From NCBI GenBank assembly GCA_003342815.1, contig PTEX01000013.1:1914214-1978213 (forward strand): 64,000 nucleotides of DNA. Reading direction: 5' to 3'. Under the pieces are notes generated by a model that saw only the letters and a list, made by a program, of their open reading frames with translations, was not told where the DNA came from and did no database searches. Made by a program: the position numbers and the translations under genes. Positions 23,880 to 36,172 of this stretch are shown piece by piece. Numbering within the stretch: position 1 is the first letter of the stretch; each line of letters starts with the position of its first letter. Origin of the DNA: Eudromia elegans. Taxonomy: Eukaryota; Chordata; Aves; Tinamiformes; Tinamidae.

Positions 23880-25100
23880 TTAGAATACAGTTTTCTCAGC
23901 ACCCTTGGATGGGCACAAAACATCCAAGATGGCAGCTTGGCCAACTCCATTCTGCAGAGCCTTCAGGCTTACTCTTGTATAGATGATTTAGTTTTTCCAC
24001 TTACTTTTGATGGACCTTCTTTCCTCCGTTCTAATTTCTCAACTTTCCCACTCCAGTCTATGTCACCTTCATCATGTGGCCCGGCGTCTGGGCCACACAG
24101 CAAATGGGATCTATGTTAATCTTCTAGCAAATGGGGTAAGTCACGTTGAGCCTCATTCACCTTTAAATTCCAATTATTCTGTTTGTTTTGTACTGATACT
24201 ACTAGAAAAATGTTGGTGAAGGAAACTTGTTTTTCACGTTTCTGCATCTCTGTTGCAGTATTATCATTCACCTTTGAATATTCAGGTTCATTACCAAATG
24301 GATTCGGTGTTAACAGGGGCATAGCAGATTTCAGTAGTGTCCCATTTCTTTCCGCATAGTTCCACAGAGTTGTGCTATCAGAAAAATTTTCAAAATTTGT
24401 GAAGGAAATACACAGCAAGCAATCTGTTTTTTTGTCTTTCACCCCAATGTTTCAGTGCAACCTGCTTGAGTTCCTCTGTGATGGTCCTGTAAAAAAATTA
24501 GTTTGTACATGTACATTGCATAAACATGTTACATATTCCTTGTCTTTTGCTGTGAAAGACCTTCACTTGTTCCTTTGACCTCATCTGTTCACTTAGACAT
24601 CTTCCTCTTCTCAGATCTAGTATTCAGTTGGACTTGAATATCCTGGTGCTCATCAGGATCTGTTGTCCTGAAAACACTTTCAGGATGTTTACTCCTGCAT
24701 GCTGATCAAAGGTATCCTGACACGTTATCTGCAATTATTACTTGCTCTGATACCGTTCATCAGTTCAAGGTGTTTTCCTTTGGCCTCTCTGTAGCACCAT
24801 GTGTCTTTTCTGGAAGTGCTGACTTGCCTACCAGTCTTTGAAGGAAGCACTCGTGCAGATACTCTAAAAGGGAAACTGCTGTTTGAATAGTATGATTCCT
24901 ATTATAAAACTTGGCTATTTGTTTCCTGAGGACCTCATGACCATATGTCAGTGACATGAGATCTGTAGTCTTCTGTAGAGCACAGCATGTGTATGGCTTC
25001 TGTTTGAATATTCGCTCTGTGTATTCAGAGCTCTCTGATGCTGGACATAGATGGTACTGCCACCACACTTTATCTCCTTTTTCCTTTTTCAAGGAGGGGA
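23880..25100 (-). pseudogene. Possible decayed antisense pseudogene or retrocopy, identity unknown
   Basis: Reading the - strand from about 25085 downward gives a long open stretch (to 24763) containing, in order, KVWWQYHLC, TERIFKQKPYTCCALQ, LTYGHEVLRKQIAKFY and VSLLEYLHECFLQRLV. After a stop and frame changes come DPDEHQDIQVQLNT (near 24640) and then an open stretch 24442-24116 with NFENFSDSTTLWNYAERN and LLTPNPFGNEPEYSKV. Residue use is mixed and protein-like, not the low-complexity pattern of chance AT-rich frames, and the pieces are in one order on one strand with stops and shifts between them. That pattern suggests a dead copy of a protein-coding sequence. I do not recognise the family. 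A CR1 copy abuts its upstream end, so the first about 40 codons of the longest open frame (25233 to about 25113) are antisense CR1. Chance open frames remain possible. Confidence 0.3.
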
Positions 25101-25112
25101 AGAAGAAGGATA

Positions 25113-26048
25113 CAGGGATCTGTAGGTCCACCAACTTAACCATACTTCCTGGAAAAGTTAAAGAGTAGATCCTTCTGGAAGCCAGGTGCAAGACATGAAG
25201 GATACGAAGGTGATGAGGGGCAGCCTGTGTCAATTTGCCAAGGACAAATCATGCCTGACGGACTTGGTCATGTTCTGTGGTGAGGTGACTTCCTCAACAG
25301 ATGAAGAGAATGCCATAGATGGTGTTATCTGGATTGAGCATGGTTTGCATGGTTTTCCTTATTGCCAAACTAGTGAAATAAGGGTTGGATGTGTACTGTA
25401 TGACTGGACTGCCAGCCTCTAAGAGTGGCTGGTGATCAGCAGTGCAAAATCCAAATGGTGCCTGGTTGTTAATGGGATTCTAGACAGGCCTGTATTGGGG
25501 TCATGACTGTGCAGTGTCCATTGTAATGATCTGGATGGTAACGCAGCAGGCACTTTCAGAGCTTGCTGAGATACCAAACTGAGAGGAGAAGATCATAAGC
25601 CTGAAGGCGGGAGTGTTGTATGGAGAGACCTCAACAGACTGGGAAAAAAGGAGCTTAACAAAGCTCAGTGAAGGCAGGTCCAGTGCCCTGTGCATAAGAT
25701 GGGAAAACTCCATCCACCCAGACAGGCTGGGGTTGGCTGTTTACAGAGTGGCTTTCCAGACGGCTAAGCAAATCAGCATAGATCAGTAGTGTGCCCTTGT
25801 GATAAAGAAGGTCAGCTGTATACTGAGTTGGATTAGCAGAAGTCTAGCCGTCAAAATCAAGGGAAATAATCATTCCTTCTATTCAGCACTTGTGAGACTT
25901 CAGCTTGAGCATAATATCGCGTTTTGGGCTTTACAGTAAAGGAAAGATCTTGACATTACAAAGTGAGCCTAGCAGCTGGTCGCCAAGAGGATTGGGGGCC
26001 TGGAGCATATGGCATGTAAGGAAAAGCTGAAGGAAATCGTTCTGGTCA
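25113..26048 (+). mobile_element. Old, decayed CR1-type LINE fragment (internal reverse-transcriptase part)
   Basis: The sequence parallels the CR1 reverse-transcriptase coding region. It has 'agtagatccttctggaagcc' near 25163 (the EQILLEA region), 'caaggacaaatcatgcctgacggacttgg' near 25239 (KGKSCLTNL region), 'gataccaaactgagagga' near 25570 (the DDTKLGG region, with the acidic pair lost), and 'gcctggagcatatggcatgtaaggaaaagctgaagg' near 26000. Many stops and indels break the frame, so it is non-functional. It ends near 26048 without the usual CR1 3' terminus, which is uncommon because CR1 copies are normally truncated at the 5' end. It is in the same orientation as ERC1. Confidence 0.7.
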
Positions 26049-28489
26049 GCCATTTAACCACTGATGTAGTCCTTTAGATGATTCATATATTAGAATTATT
26101 GTGTCTTCCAAATTCTTGTTTTCTTTTTACTCATATAACTTATTAAAGTTCTGTCCTGAGTTATCCTGGCCATAGGTAGAAATCTCTATATATACTTTGA
26201 AAGTGTTACCCTTTTATAAAATGAAAGATCAGTTTTCATTTTGTGTGTCTTGTGTTTGGATAGATGCTCCTGTTACTGCTTGTCAGGAAGGATCTTGTGA
26301 TATCATCTTGTGACAGTGTGGATCACAGGTTTTGTTACATGCCAGCTAAAAAACTTGCATCAATTCTTTTCATGAACTTGTGTTCTTTATTTACCTTCTT
26401 CATGCCATTCATGGTTTAAATGAATCCATATAGAAACAGCAAAAGATTTTAGAAGCGGGTGTGAAATGTTGTCAACAGATTAATCGGAACCATCAGCAGA
26501 CTGTTCGCTTTGGTAGCAGCTAAGAGATCAGACTGTGTGTAAACAGGATTAAGCCCCTTCTGTGGAGCTGGGGAATAACTGGCCTATCTGTACTGTAGAG
26601 GAGCTGCTCTACCTTGTGATGTGGATGTTATATTCTAGAGCAGCAAAGAACGTATTGTGGAGCGATTCCATTCGGTTTTGTCAGTTTATTAATATACATG
26701 AGGTCTTGTTATGTGTATATTTAGCTAAACTAAGTAGCTTTGTGGTTTGAATTTAGAAAAGAAAAAGTCTCTGGTAAAAGTTGTCTGTCTTGAAAATAAA
26801 TAGCATACAGTCAAATATTGTTTTGGATCTTTAAAATTCTATTGAAAGAATATAGATGTATTTAACAGTTTGTTTTCAGGTGTTATTTTAAGTCTTTCGT
26901 GTACAGTAAACGTAATTTCATTGTTTAATATCCTCAGAATTGTTTATGATCCCTTAAAAGATAAGTGGTAATTTCAGAATTAGTAAACATGTTTGAGCAT
27001 TCAAGATAATGTTTATAAATTTGTGGCTGAAAAGGCTGTTTTCCGTTCTAATGTGTTTGTAATATCCTTCAGATATTTGTAAGGAAATTGGTCTGAGACA
27101 ATTTTGTGGGTATCCATCTCCCTTACTTTATTCCAGCTGGCTTATTGATTCTGCTTTTTTTTTTTTAACTTTTAGGTATGAGATTTACTTATTATCAGTT
27201 AGTGAAAAACTGTGTGACCTGTGTGCGTCAATTTATTGTATAAGAACTTCCAACTTGAAGAGGGAAATCGTTCTCCGAATTTATTCTCAAAGCTGCAGAA
27301 AAAGTAAATATGTGAGCTCCAATCTGCTACTAAGTGCTTACCAGCTATTTCACCGAGCAGTAGTAAGTGTGGCAGGTTTTTTGGTGTATTTTTTTTCCCT
27401 CTAATCGCTACATACTCAGAGCTTTTCTAAGGGTTATTTGTTTATTATAGTCTAGAGAATGATTCAGTGTGCTAGATTGGTGCTGGTATTAAATTGAAGT
27501 ATTCTGTTTTATCAGTTGGCTCCAAAATTATGTTTTGTTGCTGTCAAATAATACTACATGCTGAAGTTTTATTCTTTTTTTTTTAACTGAGACTTTCTTG
27601 TCTTTCAGAATGTATTTTTTGAGAGAAACTCACTATGTTGCTTGCATAGTGAAGAATATAGGTTTTTATAAAAGTCTAAAATGTGCTCCACAGATAGAGA
27701 TGTAGCTGAGCGCTTTTAGGTCTTGTTACATATAAGCACTGATCGATAATGAACCCATAATGCACTTTTATGTCATAGGGATAATTCAGAGGTTTGTGCA
27801 TTATTTTCACTTCTTGGTGTTCATACTGTTACTTTTAACTGCTAAATACTACTGAATAACATAAAAGTTTATTTTCTTGTGTATTGTGTGCCTGCCTTTT
27901 TCCACTAACTTGACAGAAAATAAGAGCTAGGCTTGTGGACAATAGTAAAAGAAACGGTAGAAAAATAGGACATGCAGGAAATAGCAACTGTTTATATTTA
28001 CATATGTTAATGTTTATATATTTCACATGATGGATATACACTATGAATTTTACAGGTGTTAGAACATCCAGGTAGTTTTTAAATAGTTTAACTAGTGATG
28101 GGACACCTTGATTGCTAATGCAGAGAGATAAAGTAGGGCTGTTACCTGTTTTCTCCTTTAAGTTAAACTGACCATTTGTTAAAGAACAGCTACTGATGAG
28201 TGGGTGATAAAAAACCTTTTCTTCCTATGCTGGCTGCTTTCTAAACACATAGGGAGGTGTTGAGTTGTGTGGCTTTTGAATGAAGTCTTTAGGGCATTGG
28301 TCTCTACTGAGTCTGTGTGCTTTAGCAGTGAAGGATGTTTTTAATTTATGGAAAAAAAGTTCTACAGTCAGCTGGGGTTTTTTTATTAATATACAGGCAT
28401 TTTCCTAGTTTACCATCAACTGATAATCTGAGCAGTAGTTTCTTCAATAGCACCTGCAATGCCAGAGAGCCTCGGTAACAGGATATCTC
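26049..28489 (+). other. ERC1 intron stretch, no gene recognised
   Basis: AT-rich intronic sequence with short T runs (near 27163 and 27572). No exon, RNA gene or repeat of known family is recognised. Confidence 0.7.
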
Positions 28490-29451
28490 AGAACAGCTGT
28501 GCAGAGTCCAGCTGGAGGCCTGTGGTTAGTGGTGTCTCCCAGGGCTCAGTCCTCGGTCCGGTCCTGTTCAATTTATTCATTAACGACCTGGATGAAGGGA
28601 TGGAGTGCTCCCTCAGCAAGTTTGCTGATGACACCAAACTGGGAGGAATAGCTGACAGCCCTGAGGGCTGCGCTGCCATCCAGAGGGACCTGGACAGACT
28701 GGACAGCTGGGCGGCGAGTAACCTCATGAAGTTCAACAAGGGCAAGTGCAGGGTCCTGCACCTGGGGAGGAATAACCCTAGACACGCCTACAGGCTGGGG
28801 ACCGACCTCCTGGAGAGCAGCCCCGCAGAGAGGGACCTGGGCGTCATGGTGGACGACAAGTTGACCATGAGGCAGCAGTGTGCCCTCGTGGCCAAGAAGG
28901 CCAATGGGATCTTGGGGTGCATTAAGCAGAGCGTCTCCAGCAGGTCGAGGGAGGTGATTCTGCCTCTCTCCTCAGCCCTGGTGAGGCCGCACCTCGAGTC
29001 CTGGGTGCAGTTCTGGGCTCCCCAGTGCAGGAGGGACATGGAGCTGCTGGAGAGAGTCCAGCGCAGGGCCACAAAGATGATTAGGGGTCTGGAACATCTG
29101 CCCTATGAGCAAAGGCTGAGAGAGCTGGGCCTCTTCAGCCTGGAGAAGAGAAGGCTGAGAAGGGATCTAATCAGTGTATATAAATACCTTAAGAGAGGAA
29201 GTGGGGAGGATGGGACCAGGCTCTTCTCAGTGGTGGCCAGCAGTAGGACTAGAGGAAATGGCCACAAACTGAAGCATCAAAAGTTCCACAGGAACATAAG
29301 GAAGAATTTCTTAACAGTGAGGGTGACAGAGCCCTGGAACAGGTTGACAAGAGAGGTTGTGGAGTCTCCTTCTCTGGAGATCTTCCAAACCCTCTCGGAT
29401 GCCACCCTGTGCCACATGCTTGTAGGAGACCCTGTGTGTGCAGCGGGGTGA
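28459..29451 (+). CDS. CR1 reverse transcriptase C-terminal part (retroelement ORF fragment)
   Basis: This 330-codon open frame begins at a chance ATG at 28459 that lies just outside the clear CR1 homology (from about 28490). Residues 24-38 hold the block [15 protein letters not shown], residues 55-58 the catalytic FADD, and residues 91-106 FNKGKC with LHLGRNN. The remainder covers the region [15 protein letters not shown], the motif [16 protein letters not shown] and the C-terminal [18 protein letters not shown]. It lacks the N-terminal endonuclease and the first reverse-transcriptase blocks. A full CR1 ORF2 is roughly three times this length. It is most likely a dead fragment. Expression as part of ERC1 pre-mRNA would leave it intronic. 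Confidence 0.6.
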   Translation: MPESLGNRISQNSCAESSWRPVVSGVSQGSVLGPVLFNLFINDLDEGMECSLSKFADDTKLGGIADSPEGCAAIQRDLDRLDSWAASNLMKFNKGKCRVLHLGRNNPRHAYRLGTDLLESSPAERDLGVMVDDKLTMRQQCALVAKKANGILGCIKQSVSSRSREVILPLSSALVRPHLESWVQFWAPQCRRDMELLERVQRRATKMIRGLEHLPYEQRLRELGLFSLEKRRLRRDLISVYKYLKRGSGEDGTRLFSVVASSRTRGNGHKLKHQKFHRNIRKNFLTVRVTEPWNRLTREVVESPSLEIFQTLSDATLCHMLVGDPVCAAG

Positions 29452-29497
29452 TCCCTAAAGGTCCCTTCCAACCTTAAGCATTCAGTGATTCTAAGAA
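28490..29497 (+). mobile_element. CR1 LINE, 5'-truncated copy with open reverse-transcriptase frame
   Basis: This is the 3' part of a CR1 non-LTR retrotransposon. The reverse-transcriptase fingers/palm are seen as [15 protein letters not shown], the catalytic F-ADD motif as [11 protein letters not shown], and the thumb region from [15 protein letters not shown] on. The 3' terminus is short and ends in an ATTCAGTGATTCT-like motif at 29481-29493. The frame is open for 330 codons to a TGA at 29449. The endonuclease and most of the reverse transcriptase are missing, so it cannot move on its own. It is in the same orientation as ERC1. The high GC and lack of stops mark it as younger than the copies at 21.5 and 25.1 kb. 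Avian CR1 is the likely source. Confidence 0.93.
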
Positions 29498-32400
29498 ACT
29501 GCTGATCTCTTTTTGAGTTGATAGATGTGAATATGCAGCTGCTGAAGTTCTGGCACTAGAGAGCTTGGGTTAGAAAAGAAGCTGTAAGCTTTTTTAAAAA
29601 AGGAATAAAAAGTGTAGTCTGGTGGGCAAGTGCATAATCTCACCAAATCAGTTTGACTCCAAAAATACCACAGACTGTAATACTAAGTCATTGCCTGTTA
29701 GTCACAACAAACTCAGTGTCATTTGCACTGGAGAAAACGGCATTTCTTTAAGTACTGTTTTTTGTACATAACCTGTGGAAGTAAAGCTTCATTCCTCATG
29801 GGTGAGGTTAGGAAAGATTGCAGCGTTCAGTTTCTGTCTCAGCCCAAAAACAAATGACCAAGATAAGTGTATCTGAGGGAAGGATTGGAAAATCAACTTG
29901 CTTTGAAACACTGTTCTCTCAGAAACAGTGATTTTCTAACAATATTGTTCTTTTTTTAAAAAAAGTCATTTGTTTGCATATATAAATAAAATGCACATAT
30001 ATGTGAACAAAAATCAGGTGAAGAAGGGAAGAACTTTTACAGGAGACGCTTAGGAAAAGCAGTAGATGATGTTTAAAGCCTGAGGGTGTCGCAACAAATG
30101 CCATATCCGTATTTAAGCCCCAGTGTTGCAAATTTGCATTCATTCGATGGAATAGCTTCCAGGGTGCAAAGTGCTTCACAAAAGCAATGTTCTGAATTTT
30201 TGAAAGTAGCATCCTTGCCCTTCTGCCGATGGTAGGAGGTAGACCCTTCTGAAGATGGATCCATATTTGGTGTGTGTTCTTAATCGCTCATTGCTTACCA
30301 ATTAATGTGTTCCATATGGGATTTAGGCACAGAGAAAATTCACCTTTGATTAGTAAGCGGCTACCCAGAGATATCTCTCATTCCATTTGTGCTCTGTGTG
30401 GGCTGCCAGATTTCTAGAAAGCTGGTGGTATATGAAATAGACTGTATGCTTCGTTGGGTAGCTTGCCCTATGAAAGCATCTCTTGGAAGGCAATTTGTGA
30501 AGAGAGGGAAGGATTTTGACACAGTGTAATACTGAGTAATAAGAAACCTATGATGTTGTTTGAGGGAAGCAAACATCTTTTATATTTTTTTTTAATTTAT
30601 TCTCCATATTGAAGCTTGCATTACTTTCTTTTACACTGTGTTATTTAAATGTACATAAATTTCTACAAATCCCAACGTTGCTGATCATTACGGTAATAAA
30701 CTAATGATTTCTGTTTGTCCTTTCAGCCGTTCCCAGTTAGGTTGCTTGAACATGCCCATTGTGGAACTGGTTTCTGTTTTGCATTGTGTAGAAGCTGGCC
30801 AGCGTTCCAAGCAGATTAGAAGAAAAGGAAAGGAGGCAGCTGGAGGGAGGGCAGAGGCCTTTATAGAAGCGGGAGAGTGGGCATTGAAAGATGTTGCACT
30901 ATTGATCTGTGGTGAAAAGTGCAGCACTGTGGTGCTCTAGGAGGCATAAATCTTTATAGTTTTATTTTATTTTCCTAATGTTTTTGTACTGTGACACTGA
31001 TGTTGTTAGGGAACGTTTTTTAAATGTAATAACTTTCCTGCCTTTTCTTGCACTGGTTTAGTTCTAATCAAGAGAAACTGAAAATACCTAGACATAAGGG
31101 TTGCTGAATATGAACTCAGTTTTCCTACTTCATGTTTCTTGTGATCAATGAGTGTTTTTTTTTTTTTCTTTTAAAGTCGAAGGCAGTTCCATAAAGCTAC
31201 AAGTTTCTATAGGATAAATCTTTGATGAGTTTTTCCTCCCTGAGTGTATGACATTATTAAATGATGGAAGCAGTGTTGTTCTATGTCGTAGGCTGAAGTT
31301 GTGCCTGGAGTATTCCTGGAGTATTTCTTTGGTGGCAAGCAGTCAGTGCACCCTCGTTACCACAAAGTCCGTGCGGAGCCGTGTCCCCTGCCCTCGCCAT
31401 GGTGCTCTGGAGGGTGCTGTGCATGTGTTCACTCACTTGTGTGCCTTACTAGGTTAGCTGACTGTGCTGAAACCAGCTTTTTCCCCTGTAGGAAATTCTT
31501 GTTTCTCTATGGTCTTGAGTGGATCCATGTTGTTAAATGCTGGTGTTCATGCAGATTTTCTTTTTTAATGCCCTTCCTCGAATTAATTTCTTGTGAAATT
31601 AGAGGGAGTTCACCAGATATACAAGTCTATCAGGATGATGTGTAAGGGATGGGATGTACCGAAGGTAACGGAGGAACCTGCTCTTCTAGCCTAATCCTGT
31701 TTAGGATTGTGAAACATGAAGCCTGGTGAGTTACAATACTTACTGGGAACAACTCAAAGCAGTCCTGAATGATTGCCCTGCTAATATAGCTCCTGCTATA
31801 TAAGCACCTGCTGAAGGCTTGCTCTCTCAAGGTGGTTTTAGATGGGGCACATATTGCCGTGCAGCCTATTGCATACGGAAGCCATCTTTGTTTCCTGCTT
31901 TCACTTCTTAAATGTTGAGTGGACATCACAGTGTATCTGAATATCCTTTCTTGGTTTATGCAGACTACCAGTTACAACCCAGCTACTTGTTCCATTTGCA
32001 GTCCCTCATTGGCGTGTTTGAGAGCTTTGAGTGTGATTTTGCCTCAGTCTCTCAGTTCTAGTCAGTCACGTATCCAGCTGAAATGCATTTATTTTGGATT
32101 CCTGTGGGCTGAGAGGCTTGGGTGTAATGTGCCTTTTCTTTCTCACCCTCCCTTTTAATAGAACCCTCCCCCCAAAAAAGTGCATAGAAGTTCCATACAG
32201 CCAGAATCACTTTGTATGAAGACTACTGCAGTGCTGTTTTATTGGTGTCAAAGGGAGAAACAAGCAGACTTCCTGTCCTGACAGGATAAAAACACCAGAG
32301 GTTCCTTTCCTTAATACAGCATCATTTCCAAATGATGAATCTCATGTTACTGAAACATTTTCAGTAAAAGGGCAGTCAAATTCCTGCTCTCATAGCACTA

Positions 32401-32709
32401 GTTCTTGACATATCTGGAAGTGGAACTAGGTTGGCAATGTGCTTGCTGCCAGGCTCAGCTCTCCTAATTGTATGATGAGATGTTTCAGCTGATGCATCAT
32501 GATTTCAGGGTGCCTTTATTGGGTGATATTTTTTGTTTTGCAAAATGTCTTGAGATCAACCTCTCTGAGATCCAGGAGAGGAAGGAGTGTTTAATCTTCT
32601 GTTGCACCACGAGCCTATTTCCAGGATCATCTGAGAATTACTTCTGTGGGCCTGACCAGCTGATGTATGTCTCTTCGGCAGACCCCGAGGGTGTTGCAAA
32701 ATGTAATGC

Positions 32710-32740
32710 AAAAATAAAAAAAAAAAAAATTAAAGAAAAA
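32710..32740 (+). repeat. A-rich tract
   Basis: A runs with one T and an AATAAA-like start, followed by AAAGAAAAAG. It could be the degenerate tail of an old retroposed sequence whose body would lie just upstream (about 32470-32710), but I cannot identify such a body. Confidence 0.6.
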
Positions 32741-35200
32741 GTTGCAAAAAGGTTGTATTTGTTGCAGTTTTAACTGTGCAGTCATGACTGAGGTATTTGT
32801 GGATTTGGGACCTTCATCTCTTCATGCAGATGGACTGACCATTGCTTTCAAGGACAACTTTCTCATCCTATCCTGCATCCCATGGTACCATTACTGGAGA
32901 TTGTAGTAGGTCTGCCTCGGAATTCCACTTGGACTCCTTTCATGCTTCCTTATGAATGATGTGAAAGCATACATATATTAGTGGCAGGGCAAATGAACAG
33001 GTTTTCTGTGGGTTTCTGGGCAGGTCTGTTGTTGTTAAAGTCTCTGTATGATTTTAAAATATGTCTTAATAATATATGCCTGGGGTTTTTTTGCAGCCAT
33101 TTTTGGATTTAGGATAAAAGTGTTCTTTTATTCTTCTGTAAAGATGTTTTTTTTCGCTGTTTGTATGCCTGGATCTGAGGAAATCTCGGGCTCTGCTTAG
33201 GTGAGTTGGCCAATATCATTCTGCAAGCTGCAGAGCCTTCCTTCATTATTGCTCGTTGGAAAAAACTTCTTACAGCTTTCAACCTGCTCCATTAATCTTC
33301 TGGGGAAGTACATTGTTATCATTTGGATATTCAGAGAAGTCTGTTAAGGGCAGAAACATTACGTAAACTGTACAAAATAGCATTCTCTTTATAAACATGT
33401 TATAGCCTTGGAGTGAAGAATGATCAGCAAGTTAACCACCTAAAAGCCACCTTGCAAACATGCTTGGTTGAAAGTAAATAAATGATGTGAATGAGTATAA
33501 AGTACCAATTCATTTTATAAATGAATTGTAAAAGACCAAAATACAGAAATAGAAGAGAAATATGCTTACTTTCTTTACACCAAAGTTGAATCTCAACTCT
33601 TCTACCCTATCTGTCCTTTCTGAACCTATCCAAGTAGTACGTTGAAGACCTGCTTCTTTGACACGTATTTTGCTGTTGATTTTTGAAGTCTAGAACTTGA
33701 GATTAAGCAGGACTCTTGAGAAACTGGTGTGCACAGAAGTCTGCATGGCAGCAGGGTTCGGCCCGAGCGAAGTGCTAGTGAATCATTGCCAGTCTCAGTG
33801 GTGGGAAGCAGAGGAACACTCATATATCCTGCCAATGGCCAGTGTCAGCCATGAGTCATAGATGCTTCTGTTACAAGGAAAAGGATGCAAATAGATTTCA
33901 AGGGTTAAATTCTTTCTCAAAATACATTGTCAGATGTTCCAGTAAGGCTATCTGACTGGATAACACTAAGGCTAGCTGGCTGCCTCTTGGCAAGATTAAA
34001 GGATGTTAAATGTCCAAGTGCCCTTATGTCTTAATATGACTGAATTATGCAGATTTGTGTCAAGGATTTTTTTTTTCCCCAGAGTACCAGGAAAGACACC
34101 TTATATTATCAACAGACTTAAACTGTTATATTTACCTTTAAAATAGATGCTAAAGGGATTGTCATAAGGGGCAAGGAGATGCTAAGTGATTAAGCAAGAT
34201 GATGCAGAGAAATAAAACTTTTTTTATATCAACTGTTGTAGCTGAGAAAAGAGCAAGCAAACTTTTGGACTCAAAATCCCATCTTTTTCTGGGAGGAAAA
34301 GGAGCAGAAGCAGCAACTTTCGGGGTAAGAGCAGTTGAGCAATGCTGCTCTGAGGAATGTCAGTTTCAGTGTGCAAAGTCCTCAGCAGTGTCAGCCGGTA
34401 AGGAGAGAATGTTCTAGGGTGAGCTTATAACAGGCACTGACTTTTTTGAGTTGCTTGTGCCTGTGGGATAGTGAGACTTAGTTGTGAGCATGGTATGGGA
34501 AAAAATTTTAATATGCAGTGAAGCAATACTGAATTCTAAAAGTCATAAGTTACATTAAAATACTGTTTTTATTGTACATAACCAAGGTTAATTCAACACA
34601 TTTGTGTTGTGAATTGTGTGATTAGCACTTTTGTTATTGACTTGTGTACAGTTTCGAAGATACAAAAGCAGCAAAGCTGAAGGACGCCTGTGCTGAAAGC
34701 TGGTTTCATGCTGTCAGGTGATAGTTATCACTTGTCTGTACAAGTTGTGCTCAGACATTTAGGCAGTCAGAGCAATAATGTTCGTGCATTATCTGTATGT
34801 ATTCTGTATCATTCTCAACTTCTTTTCTGGTGTAATAGTTTGACTGCTTATATTGCGGGTGTATTTAAGGGTTGTTGGTTGCATTGTGCATACATCAGCG
34901 TACATCACAGTGTCAGTTGCTGCCTAAAGAATTGATAATCCAAGTTCAAGGAAAGAAGTGCTGGCAAAGTGATATCACTGATTTTTGACGTAGTAGACAT
35001 GTGAGTGCATCACTTACTTAGCAATTCTCCACTTTAGGGTGGAAGAGTTTCTTCCTGTTGTTTTTTGTTTTTAAGTATCTTGGTTGAGGAAAGGTTACAT
35101 CCATACAATTTTGTACCCCTGTTACGTGTTTCATTCTTTTGACAGTTCCTGCAGTTTGAGTTTATGAATCACTCTGAACTTGTTCAGTTATTGATTTCTT

Positions 35201-35224
35201 ATATATATATATATATATATATAT
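35201..35224. repeat. AT dinucleotide microsatellite
   Basis: Twelve AT units, flanked by T-rich sequence. This is a likely polymorphic simple repeat. Confidence 0.9.
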
Positions 35225-36112
35225 GTTTTCCTCACACATTCTGCATAATAGGCAGGCAGAAGTCACTTCGTACTTTTTTTTTAACTGCTATCATTTAAAT
35301 TAGTTGTCTTTAGAGTAAATCTATGCTGATATTTTTCTAGAGTCAGGCATAATAGATTAATCAAGAGGAGCTGTTCTGTCCTCTCAGTGTAAAACCAATC
35401 AAATAAGGAGTTTTCCTTTGGGGTGGCCCGTCATGGTTATGTTTATCAAGCATGGCATGATATGAGGATTTATGAACAATTTTTTTCTCAGAAGTCAAAA
35501 CTTGAGCAATTGCTGCTCATGACAAAAAGCATGCCTGCAGTAGAATACCGACTTTTCAGAGTGGCTTTTATTTTGAGACGCAGAGTTGCAGATGAGGTGC
35601 AAAGAATGGCTAGAGTGAGATACCTAATCTATAAAGTGTGAAGCAGTGCGCGTAAAGTGAAAAGCTCTTCTGTGAAAAATCCGATAAGTTGAAATCGGTG
35701 CTGGAAAAAAGTAGGATTGCAAAGATCTTTTGTGTGTTCAACTGGAAAACAGAGACAGGATTTAGGAGCTGATGAACTTCTGCTTTCCAAGCAGTGCATC
35801 CCTGCAGCTCCTCTGAAGGTGTGCAGATTCTGCGTGCTTCTGCCTAGAGACCAAAACGCTACGGCCTGCCCTGAGACACTGTTAGGCGCCTCTAAGACAT
35901 CTGTCCAGCTGTGCATGTGCCAACTCTATTCAATACCTAAGGACTGAGCAGGGAATGAACCTGTGACCATATATGTTAGTGTATAAGGTTTTTGTCAGTT
36001 GGAGTTTGTTATTGAAACCAGTTCTAAAGTATCTAATTATCAGTTTACATAAAACTTTTGTACTGGGGCACAAATGTAAAAAATCAGTTAACTTGAGGCA
36101 GTACAAGATGAC

Positions 36113-36115
36113 ATA

Positions 36116-36172
<57 letters not shown>
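36113..36172. repeat. Compound GT/AT dinucleotide microsatellite
   Basis: A run of GT units (about 36116-36132) runs directly into a longer AT run interrupted by one ATGTAT. Such compound alternating purine/pyrimidine tracts can adopt Z-DNA or cruciform forms and are prone to length change. Confidence 0.9.

Noticed and set aside
23920-23955. Similarity of TTGGCCAAC-CATTCTGCA-GAGCCTTC with a stretch near 33208-33242
   Set aside because: Twenty-eight matching positions with three mismatches and a 7-base gap could arise by chance in 64 kb, and similarity does not extend outward.
28488-29471. Antisense open frames across the CR1 copy
   Set aside because: They are reverse-strand shadows of the CR1 reverse-transcriptase frame.
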